This document shows, in pieces, positions 1 through 5,963 of a stretch of 10,736 nt of DNA. Below the pieces are notes generated by a model. It searched no databases. It saw only the letters and a list, made by a program, of their open reading frames with translations, and had not been told where the DNA came from. Position 1 is the stretch's first letter, and every line of letters starts with the position of its first letter. The DNA is taken from NCBI GenBank assembly GCA_900555195.1, contig USKC01000084.1, forward strand, positions 1-10,736, read 5' to 3'. The stretch comes from an uncultured Lachnospiraceae bacterium (GTDB taxonomy: Bacteria > Bacillota > Clostridia > Lachnospirales > Lachnospiraceae). Position numbers and translations under genes: made by a program.

Positions 1-167
1 ATGCCAGAACCTGTGTGCTCCATCCTGCCAGCCATACACACAGGCAGATGAACGACGAACAGCTTAAGGAAGCGGGAGTGAATCCGGAACTGATCCGCTT
101 TTCCGTTGGGCTGGAGAATGCGGAAGACATTATTGCGGATCTGGAGCAGGCATTGGACGCGATCTGA
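1..167 (+). CDS. metY: O-acetylhomoserine aminocarboxypropyltransferase/cysteine synthase-type PLP enzyme, C-terminal fragment
   Basis: The gene is cut by the window start; the readable frame begins at base 3 and ends with TGA at 165-167, leaving about 54 residues. The fragment contains [10 protein letters not shown], then [13 protein letters not shown] and [10 protein letters not shown]. This matches the closing segment of Cys/Met-metabolism PLP-dependent enzymes, where the LIR-(F/L)-SVG motif supplies the arginine that binds the substrate carboxylate. The 'HPASxTHRQ...DEQL..AGV' wording fits the O-acetylhomoserine sulfhydrylase branch better than cystathionine gamma-synthase or lyase. Family enzymes make homocysteine from O-acetylhomoserine and sulfide in the cytoplasm. 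The PLP lysine and most of the fold lie outside the window, so the exact substrate class is inferred from the tail alone. The next gene starts 37 bases downstream with no terminator between, so the two could be co-transcribed. Confidence 0.8.
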   Translation, partial: ARTCVLHPASHTHRQMNDEQLKEAGVNPELIRFSVGLENAEDIIADLEQALDAI

Positions 168-204
168 TATGATGGCGGGATAACAGGATGAGGGCGGGGA
201 GGTT

Positions 205-1614
205 ATGAGGTTTCACAAATCTGTAATCACTTATATATTGTGGGCGTTATACGGGCTGACGGTCTGTGCGGTACTGACGTTACAGCTGGATGCATTCTGC
301 TTCCAGCTGGGGATTCAAAGTGCCGTCGCCCCGCTCTTGGCAGCGGGAGGATGTATCCTCCTGCTTTTTCTGATCCTGTACCTTCCGCTTCGATGTGTGG
401 CGGCAAAAACGGGCAAAAGAAAGACGGGAGCGCGCATGCAGCGCAGGGGACCGGCGATTTGGGAGTATCCTTTTGTGTTTCTCCTAGAACTTACGGCGGC
501 ATTCATACGCCTTTGGGAAGGAGGAAGGGCCGGGGCGGGAAGCGCAGCGGACATCGGCATATCCGTCGGAACGATTGAAGCGGAACCTGCACTGCTGCTT
601 GACCTGATCGCACTTTTGCTGCTTTACTGTGCTGTCAGGCTTATATTGGGGAAAGTGGGGGCGGCGGCAGCATCTGTCGCTTATGTGCTGCTGCCCATTC
701 TGACGGAAACTGTGGCGGAAGCTATGACGGCTTTCTTTTTCCTGGCGGGAACGCTGCTGTTCCTTTTGATTGCGCTTCTTCTGTATCTGCTTGCCAAAGC
801 GCATGCGGCGATCTGGCCCATGGCGCTGTTTACAGGACTGATTATGGGAGCGGCTGTCTTTTTGGATGCTGCCTTTTTGTGCATGCCCTTGCTGGTTCTT
901 GCAGGAATATTTGAAGCGGAAGAGGCGGGGACAGGAAAACGGAAGGCTGTGGCTGCCTGTTGGCTGCTGCTGGCAGGTGCTGCGATCTACTTCATCCTGC
1001 TGTTCGGCTACGCTTATCTGTATGAAACCTCCGTCTCAGAATATCTTGCCGCATGGGCATCCTGCTTTATGCCGCATGCGGCGGTTTGGGAACGGGAACA
1101 GCTTTGGCGGCTGTTTCCGGTCAGCTGCATGTGTGTTCTGTATGTATTCGGCTTTTTGGAGGATGAGCAGGGGACGGGGAGCATTTGGTTTTTGCCGTTT
1201 TTATTTCTGATATGCCTGAATGTTCTCTCTGGCGGTTCTGCTGGTTCCCGTTCGCTGGGCGTGCTCTTTTGGCTTATTCTGGGAGGAAGCGGCCTGTATA
1301 GTGCCTGCTGCGCAAAAAGGCCGCAGAGGCAGGGCAGACGCATGCAGAGAAAAAGGGGACAGGCTGCAGGACGCCCGGAAACGGATGAGAAAAAAACGAA
1401 GCGTATGCGTGAAAAAAAGCCGCCGCAGCCTTTGGATACAGCCTCTTCTCAAGAGGAAGCGGATATCCTTCCTGGCGCACCGCTTCCAACGCCTCTTCCC
1501 ATGCCCAAGCGCCGGGCACATAAACCGATTGATTACGCGTTTGAGCCGGGGGAGCATGAGATGTGTTATGATATTGAACAGATCGATGAAGGGGATGACT
1601 TTGATCTTTCATAG
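205..1614 (+). CDS. Polytopic membrane protein of unknown function with charged C-terminal tail (possible GT-C-like)
   Basis: I do not recognise a defined family for this 469-residue protein. The start ATG follows a purine-rich GGGGAGG at 196-202, a rather tight spacing. Hydrophobic segments lie near residues 7-28, 37-62, 86-102, 128-147, 150-168, 173-197, 203-236, 248-270, 302-317, 326-341 and 349-366, giving about 9-11 membrane passes. After residue 370 comes a soluble tail of about 100 residues. It is first strongly basic (KRPQRQGRRMQRKRG), then Pro-rich (PLPTPLPMPKRR), and ends in an acidic stretch (DEGDDFDLS). The segment around 128-236, with short-loop helices and a PxLTE-like motif near 164-169, recalls GT-C (family 39-like) glycosyltransferases. 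However, the acidic pair normally seen in their first extracytoplasmic loop is not visible, so enzymatic activity is not supported. A long terminator-like hairpin follows the stop, so this gene probably ends its transcript. Confidence 0.8.
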   Translation: MRFHKSVITYILWALYGLTVCAVLTLQLDAFCFQLGIQSAVAPLLAAGGCILLLFLILYLPLRCVAAKTGKRKTGARMQRRGPAIWEYPFVFLLELTAAFIRLWEGGRAGAGSAADIGISVGTIEAEPALLLDLIALLLLYCAVRLILGKVGAAAASVAYVLLPILTETVAEAMTAFFFLAGTLLFLLIALLLYLLAKAHAAIWPMALFTGLIMGAAVFLDAAFLCMPLLVLAGIFEAEEAGTGKRKAVAACWLLLAGAAIYFILLFGYAYLYETSVSEYLAAWASCFMPHAAVWEREQLWRLFPVSCMCVLYVFGFLEDEQGTGSIWFLPFLFLICLNVLSGGSAGSRSLGVLFWLILGGSGLYSACCAKRPQRQGRRMQRKRGQAAGRPETDEKKTKRMREKKPPQPLDTASSQEEADILPGAPLPTPLPMPKRRAHKPIDYAFEPGEHEMCYDIEQIDEGDDFDLS

Positions 1615-1622
1615 GATTCTGC

Positions 1623-1697
1623 AAAAAACGCACAACAGCCATTTCCGTATCCCATTTGCCCTTTATGCGGATAGGAAAGGCTGTTTTGTGCGTTTTT
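1623..1697 (+). terminator. Long bipartite hairpin terminator after the membrane protein gene
   Basis: AAAAACGCACAA-CAGCC (from 1624) pairs with GGCTG-TT-TTGTGCGTTTTT (to 1697), with a two-T bulge. Inside it, TTTCCGTATCC (from 1642) pairs with GGATAGGAAA (to 1678) with a single bulged G. The loop is about 16 bases. The hairpin starts 9 bases after the TAG of the upstream gene and ends in a run of five T, as expected for intrinsic termination. The A-run on the left arm means the same structure could also terminate transcripts coming from the other strand, though no gene on that strand is seen here. Confidence 0.8.
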
Positions 1698-1761
1698 AGT
1701 CTGTGCGTATAAGAAAGAGCCTTTTCGCCAACACTATTGAAAAGCGGTTTCCAACCGGCCT

Positions 1762-1801
1762 CCTGAATATCCTGCCCCCAGCGGAAGGCAGGATATTCAG
1801 G
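1762..1801. repeat. Perfect 15-bp inverted repeat (stem-loop) upstream of the tepA-like gene
   Basis: CCTGAATATCCTGCC (1762-1776) and GGCAGGATATTCAGG (1787-1801) are exact reverse complements separated by a 10-base loop. AACCG (1753-1757) and CGGTT (1815-1819) could extend it beyond internal unpaired bases. No T-run follows on either side, so it is not a standard intrinsic terminator. It lies 49 bases before the next start codon and would sit in the 5' leader of that gene if transcription starts upstream. It could be an RNA control element, an operator-like palindrome, or a small dispersed repeat; the sequence alone does not decide. Confidence 0.75.
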
Positions 1802-1850
1802 CAGCTGCGTTGAACGGTTAATCAAAAGGAGAAGAGGAGCGGAAAAGCGC

Positions 1851-2612
1851 ATGCGGGATGAAAAGGAGCAAAAACAGCAGCAGGGACAGAATACGGAAGG
1901 CGCGAAATCCGAAAAACAGGAGCAGGAACGGCTGCGGGATGAGCGGATCGAACAGACCGGCCAGCTGACGCTGGAGCGGCACGGTGAAGATGAAAAAGCC
2001 CTCCATATGATCAGCATTATTGGGGAAATAGAAGGACATGACAATCTGAGCAGTTCTGCCAAGACCACCAAATATGAGCATATCCTTCCGCAGCTGGCGG
2101 CGATTGAGGACAGCAGCCATATAGAAGGCCTGCTGATCCTGCTTAACACGATGGGAGGGGATGTGGAAGCTGGTCTGGCCATTGCGGAGATGATCGCGTC
2201 ATTGAGCAAGCCTACGGTATCGCTGGTTCTCGGCGGCGGTCATTCCATAGGCGTCCCGATCGCGGTCAGCGCAGACTATTCCTTTATCGTGCCCTCCGGG
2301 ACCATGGTGATCCATCCGGTCAGGATGAATGGGACCGTGATCGGTGCACCGCAGACCTTTGACTATTTTAAGCAGATACAGGATCGGATCACTGGCTTCG
2401 TCTGTTCCCATTGCAGGATGACCCGCAACAGAATGGAAGAACTGATGATGGAAACGGGTGTGCTGACCAAAGATCTGGGAACCATTCTGGTGGGAAAAGA
2501 GGCCGTTCGCGCCGGGCTGATTGACGAAGTTGGAGGTATCCGGGAAGCAATCGCTAAGCTCCATGAACTCTCCGGCTATAAGAATAAGAAAGAAGGGCGG
2601 GTCGCAGATTAG
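1851..2612 (+). CDS. tepA: ClpP-fold serine peptidase, TepA/YmfB type
   Basis: This 253-residue protein belongs to the ClpP/crotonase-fold peptidases. Residues 1-48 are a charged Gln/Glu/Arg-rich leader. The ClpP-like core begins near residue 51 (LHMISIIGEI). The oxyanion-region motif NTMGGD is at 99-104, the nucleophile serine is S132 in GGGHSIGVP, the histidine is H155 in MVIHPVRMNG, and D208 in LTKD is the likely third triad residue. The closing helix segment GKEAVRAGLIDEVGG (215-229) is typical of the fold. The HSIG version of the nucleophile motif and the charged N-terminus point to TepA, reported in Bacillus as a translocation-enhancing protein, rather than housekeeping ClpP. No partner ATPase is encoded nearby. 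The start ATG has GAGGAG at 1834-1839. In B. subtilis tepA also sits just upstream of spoIIIE (with ylzJ between), which matches the ftsK-type gene following here. The substrate is unknown. Confidence 0.88.
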   Translation: MRDEKEQKQQQGQNTEGAKSEKQEQERLRDERIEQTGQLTLERHGEDEKALHMISIIGEIEGHDNLSSSAKTTKYEHILPQLAAIEDSSHIEGLLILLNTMGGDVEAGLAIAEMIASLSKPTVSLVLGGGHSIGVPIAVSADYSFIVPSGTMVIHPVRMNGTVIGAPQTFDYFKQIQDRITGFVCSHCRMTRNRMEELMMETGVLTKDLGTILVGKEAVRAGLIDEVGGIREAIAKLHELSGYKNKKEGRVAD

Positions 2613-2622
2613 GGGGAGTTCT

Positions 2623-2839
2623 GGCCCCTTTGCTCTGCGGAGAGTCCTTTTGCTGTACGCTAAATTGTCCCTCTTTCCCACTTCTTGCTTCGTCTGAATC
2701 CTGCTTTGCCGGGGCGGTACCTTGCGTTGCCGCGCACAAAACTGCCACCCCGGCAAAGCAGGAATCAGGCGAAACAGGAGGAAGGGAAGGGGGACGATTT
2801 TGCGTGCGGTAAGAGGGCTTCCCGCAAAGCAAAGGGGCC
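2623..2839 (+). repeat. 217-bp imperfect palindrome; long hairpin element between tepA and ftsK
   Basis: Arms 2623-2714 and 2748-2839 are imperfect reverse complements around a centre at 2731, in register without gaps. The outer block GGCCCCTTTGCTCTGCGG (2623-2640) matches CCGCAAAGCAAAGGGGCC (2822-2839) at 17 of 18 positions. The inner block CCTGCTTTGCCGGGG (2700-2714) matches 2748-2762 perfectly. The 59-base middle (2641-2699 against 2763-2821) has 41 Watson-Crick pairs. By hand count 73 of 92 positions pair by Watson-Crick, 12 more pair as G-U in the + strand transcript, and 7 do not pair. The loop is 2715-2747. The element begins 10 bases after the tepA stop. Both strands carry open frames through it with nearly the same translation, which simply reflects the palindrome. 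I infer a structured RNA or a dispersed (MITE/REP-like) repeat; no transposase gene is present. Confidence 0.85.
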
Positions 2840-2855
2840 GGGCCCGGCGTTTTTT
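2837..2855 (+). terminator. Candidate intrinsic terminator at the right edge of the palindrome
   Basis: GCCGGGCCCGGC (2837-2848) is a perfect 12-base palindrome that can fold as a 4-bp GC stem with a GGCC loop. A single G and six T (2850-2855) follow. It overlaps the last three bases of the long palindrome, so the two folds partly compete. Either form placed before the T-run could stop transcripts arriving from tepA, leaving ftsK to its own promoter. The short stem keeps confidence moderate. Confidence 0.45.
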
Positions 2856-2859
2856 AAGG

Positions 2860-2888
2860 ATGACAAGTCCGTTGTTTCGTGTTATACT
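2860..2888 (+). promoter_or_regulatory. Sigma-A-type promoter for the ftsK gene row
   Basis: ATGACA (2860-2865, five of six matches to TTGACA) and TATACT (2883-2888, five of six matches to TATAAT) are separated by exactly 17 bases. Transcription would start near 2895 and give a leader of about 40 bases before the ATG at 2935. The -35 box lies five bases after the T-run of the candidate terminator. This is the best promoter-like sequence I found in the window. Confidence 0.7.
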
Positions 2889-2922
2889 ATTTTCGATTAG
2901 GTCTATGATTCTGACTGATTTT

Positions 2923-2927
2923 GGAGG
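2923..2927 (+). promoter_or_regulatory. Ribosome binding site fixing the ftsK start
   Basis: GGAGG at 2923-2927 lies seven bases before ATG 2935. The alternative in-frame ATG at 2905 has only a weak AGG before it, and the frame open from 2722 runs through the palindrome and upstream of the promoter. This site therefore supports 2935 as the start. Confidence 0.8.
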
Positions 2928-2934
2928 CGGTAAG

Positions 2935-5900
2935 ATGGCATCAGCTGCGGGAAGCAGGTCAGGCAAAAAGAATACATCCTCTTCTTCCAGAACGAGAAGC
3001 AGCTCCAGCAAAAAGAGCACTACCAAAAGAAATACCTCGTCTAAGACCGCTGTGGTCAGAGAGAGAACGGAAAAGAAAAGCGCGATCACCAATGAGATCC
3101 TTCTTATTGGTGTGTTTGCGTTAAGCATTTTGCTTTTCCTATGCAATTTCGGAGTGATTGGCCCTGTGGGGAATGCGGTGAGCAGCTGCATGTTCGGGCT
3201 CTTCGGCATGATTGCCTATATTGTGCCCATCCTGCTTTTTGTGGGACTGGCTTTTGGCATTTCCAATAAGGGAAATATATTTGCGGCTTTGAAGATAGGA
3301 GCCGGCGTTGTTTTGTTTCTGTTAATCGGCGTGGTGTTGGAATTAGTAGGAGGGCAGGTGCCGTCCATGGATAGCTATTCCATCACCGAACTTTATCTGA
3401 TGAGCGCGGAAACCAAAACGGGAGGCGGTGTGCTGTCCGGTTCCCTCGCATATTTACTGGATCATTTCCTGGGTATGGTAGGGGCGGTGGTGCTGGTCAT
3501 CGTTTTGGCGATCATCTGTTTGGTGATTATTACGGAGCGTTCTTTTGTGAGCGGGGTGAAAAGCGGAGGCCGGAAGGTCTATGAATCCGCAAGGGAAGAC
3601 GCCCGCGTGCGCAGGGAACGGGCTGCAAGACGGAAGGAAGAACTTCAAAATCGCCGGGAAGAAGCACGGCTTCGCAGAGAAGAGGAAGAAGCCCGTGAGG
3701 ATGCAGAAAAGATCCTCCGGATGGATAAGAAAGTTTCGGGCGTCATGATCGATACGACGCTTGCACATAAAGAACGTTCTGCGGATATGCAGACGCGGAC
3801 ACGGGGGGATGTCCATGAGATCACGGTAGATGCGCCGCCTGCGGAACATACGGAAGAAGCCGCGGCATTATCCCGTGAGGAAGAATCTCCCGGATTGGGA
3901 CAGATACGAATACATATGGCCTCAGACAAAAAAGAAGAGGCGGCAGATGCCGGCCAGCGCGAACCGTCCCATCGTGAGGCAAAGAAGAGCTCTGTTTCCG
4001 ACATACAGGAAGAAACAAAGCAGGATCCGCTCGCCAGAACCTATCGGAGCGCAGATGTGTTCAGTGATATGAAGGCGGTTACGCCGATTCACATCACAGT
4101 TAAGCCGCTGGAGGAAGAACCGGTTCCCGATGTGTTCCATCAGAATATCCTTCCCTGGGATGACAAAGGGGAGGAGCCTGCAGCTTTGCTGGATATGGAA
4201 AGGAATGAAGAGGAAGAAATCCCGGCACCGGAAATCGAATTCACGGAGCAGAAGCCGGATTTCGTCCGAGATCTGGAAGCGGAAGAGGGCGATGAAGCCG
4301 AAGAGATGGCCGGGGATGTGCTGCCTTTGGAAGAAAGCGCACCTGTAAGAAAAGCAGAAAAAGCTCGCCCTGCGGCGCGGCAGGAAGAAGCGGCGAATGA
4401 TACAGGAAAGGATGCAGGAAAGGCCGCAATAGAGGAGCTGCGCAAAGAAGCGAAACGAAAACAGCCGGAGCGCCCTTATCAGTTTCCACCGCTGTCTCTG
4501 TTGAAGAAAGTGGGGGGCGGCAGCGGCAAAGACGCGGTGCGTGAACTGAAGAACACGGCGGCCAAGCTGCAGCAGACGCTGGCCACCTTTGGGGTGAAAG
4601 TAACAATTACCGATATAAGCCAAGGCCCTGCGGTAACCAGATATGAACTTCAGCCGGAGCAGGGCGTAAAGGTGAGCAAGATCCTGAATCTGGCGGACGA
4701 TATCAAGCTGAATCTGGCTGCCACGGATATTCGTATCGAAGCGCCGATTCCGGGGAAAGCCGCCATTGGAATTGAAGTTCCCAATAAAGAGAATACCATG
4801 GTGGGGCTGAGAGAACTGTTGGAGAGCCGGGAATTTAAAGAGTTCCCATCCAAACTGGCTTTCGCCGTGGGAAAAGATATCGCGGGCAAGGTGGTGGTCT
4901 CCGACATCGCCAAAATGCCTCATATGCTGATCGCCGGTTCCACCGGTTCGGGTAAGTCCGTATGCATCAATACGCTGATCATGAGCATTCTGTATAAAGC
5001 GAAACCGGATGAAGTGAAACTTATCCTGGTGGATCCGAAGGTGGTGGAGCTGAGTGTGTACAATGGAATTCCTCATCTGCTGATCCCTGTGGTCACGGAT
5101 CCGAAACAGGCGTCTTCGGCTCTGCATTGGGGCGTGGCTGAGATGACGGATCGCTATCAGAAATTCGCGGACATGAACGTGCGTGATCTGAAGGGATATA
5201 ATAAAAAAGCGGATGAAATGCGCCAGAAGGGAGCGGTAGATGCGCCGCAGCGGCTGCCGCAGATCGTAATCATTGTGGACGAGCTGGCGGATCTGATGAT
5301 GGTTGCACCGGGAGAGGTGGAAGAATCCATCTGCCGTCTGGCACAGCTGGCCAGAGCGGCAGGCATTCATCTGATCATTGCCACACAGCGTCCGTCTGTG
5401 GATGTAATTACCGGTCTGATTAAGGCGAATATGCCGAGCCGGGTGGCGTTCGCCGTTTCCAGCGGTGTGGACTCAAGAACCATTCTGGACATGAACGGTG
5501 CGGAGAAACTTCTGGGAAAGGGAGATATGCTTTTCTACCCGCAGGGATATCCGAAGCCAGCCCGCGTTCAGGGAGCGTTCGTATCGGATTCTGAAGTTTC
5601 GGATGTTGTTGATTTCCTGAAAAATCAGGTGATCGGAAATGTATATGATGATCAGATTATCGAGAAGGTAAAGAGCATGGACGGAGGTTCAGGAGGCCAG
5701 GGCGGAAGCGGTTCTGGCGGGACGGAACGGGATGCTTACTTTGAAGAAGCCGGGAAATTCATCATCGATAAGGACAAGGCTTCGATCGGCATGCTGCAGC
5801 GTGTATTCAAAATCGGCTTCAACAGGGCTGCCAGGATCATGGATCAGCTGGCGGAGGCAGGCGTGGTCGGTGAAGAAGAGGGGACGAAACCCCGGAAAAT

Positions 5901-5949
5901 TCTGATGAGTCAAGAACAGTTTGAACAATATATAGAGGAATCTCTATGA
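2935..5949 (+). CDS. ftsK: DNA translocase FtsK/SpoIIIE
   Basis: This 1004-residue, membrane-anchored hexameric ATPase pumps chromosomal DNA at the division or sporulation septum. Residues 1-50 are Ser/Lys-rich. Four membrane helices lie near 54-76, 85-107, 117-138 and 176-199. A highly charged Arg/Glu segment likely to form a coiled coil spans about 211-265, then an acidic linker runs to about 513. The motor follows: Walker A GSTGSGKS at 668-675 (K674), [13 protein letters not shown], Walker B IIVDE ending at D782-E783, and the family signature [14 protein letters not shown] Gly/Ser-rich hinge near 916-930 leads to the winged-helix gamma domain at 933-1004 ([17 protein letters not shown]), which reads chromosome-orienting sequences. 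Length is greater than B. subtilis SpoIIIE (under 800 residues) because of the linker. FtsK and SpoIIIE roles cannot be separated by sequence alone; the tepA neighbour favours the SpoIIIE lineage. Its TGA overlaps an ATG of the next frame. Confidence 0.96.
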   Translation: MASAAGSRSGKKNTSSSSRTRSSSSKKSTTKRNTSSKTAVVRERTEKKSAITNEILLIGVFALSILLFLCNFGVIGPVGNAVSSCMFGLFGMIAYIVPILLFVGLAFGISNKGNIFAALKIGAGVVLFLLIGVVLELVGGQVPSMDSYSITELYLMSAETKTGGGVLSGSLAYLLDHFLGMVGAVVLVIVLAIICLVIITERSFVSGVKSGGRKVYESAREDARVRRERAARRKEELQNRREEARLRREEEEAREDAEKILRMDKKVSGVMIDTTLAHKERSADMQTRTRGDVHEITVDAPPAEHTEEAAALSREEESPGLGQIRIHMASDKKEEAADAGQREPSHREAKKSSVSDIQEETKQDPLARTYRSADVFSDMKAVTPIHITVKPLEEEPVPDVFHQNILPWDDKGEEPAALLDMERNEEEEIPAPEIEFTEQKPDFVRDLEAEEGDEAEEMAGDVLPLEESAPVRKAEKARPAARQEEAANDTGKDAGKAAIEELRKEAKRKQPERPYQFPPLSLLKKVGGGSGKDAVRELKNTAAKLQQTLATFGVKVTITDISQGPAVTRYELQPEQGVKVSKILNLADDIKLNLAATDIRIEAPIPGKAAIGIEVPNKENTMVGLRELLESREFKEFPSKLAFAVGKDIAGKVVVSDIAKMPHMLIAGSTGSGKSVCINTLIMSILYKAKPDEVKLILVDPKVVELSVYNGIPHLLIPVVTDPKQASSALHWGVAEMTDRYQKFADMNVRDLKGYNKKADEMRQKGAVDAPQRLPQIVIIVDELADLMMVAPGEVEESICRLAQLARAAGIHLIIATQRPSVDVITGLIKANMPSRVAFAVSSGVDSRTILDMNGAEKLLGKGDMLFYPQGYPKPARVQGAFVSDSEVSDVVDFLKNQVIGNVYDDQIIEKVKSMDGGSGGQGGSGSGGTERDAYFEEAGKFIIDKDKASIGMLQRVFKIGFNRAARIMDQLAEAGVVGEEEGTKPRKILMSQEQFEQYIEESL

Positions 5950-5955
5950 AGGAGG
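5949..5955 (+). promoter_or_regulatory. Strong Shine-Dalgarno sequence of fhs
   Basis: AAGGAGG begins on the last base of the ftsK stop codon and lies eight bases before GTG 5964. That is ideal spacing for GTG and would be inside the gene if ATG 5946 were used. It favours the GTG start. A weaker GAGGA at 5935-5939 could serve ATG 5946, so dual starts are not excluded. Confidence 0.75.
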
Positions 5956-5963
5956 CGGACATA

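Noticed and set aside
1686..1713. Possible promoter TTGTGC - 16 bases - TATAAG before the tepA-like gene
   Set aside because: The -35 match is only three of six and it overlaps the terminator stem; too weak to list as a feature, although some promoter for tepA must exist nearby.
1274..2209. Open frame of 311 codons on the - strand crossing the first non-coding gap
   Set aside because: It spans the terminator, the stem-loop and parts of two real genes; the Ser/Arg/Cys-rich translation looks like a codon-composition artefact.
2554..2832. Small Cys-rich proteins on both strands in the tepA-ftsK gap
   Set aside because: Their similarity to each other follows from the inverted repeat; no ribosome sites or plausible codon pattern support translation.
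2613..2860. Insertion sequence or transposon
   Set aside because: The palindrome is too short for a transposase gene and I could not identify flanking target duplications by eye.
3922..5370. Long open frame of 482 codons on the - strand within ftsK
   Set aside because: It is fully antisense to the conserved FtsK motor coding sequence, its translation is rich in His/Arg/Phe without any domain, and no ribosome site supports it.
5946..5963. ATG 5946 as start of fhs
   Set aside because: Possible, but it would place the best Shine-Dalgarno sequence inside the gene and add residues before the usual family N-terminus; kept only as an alternative.
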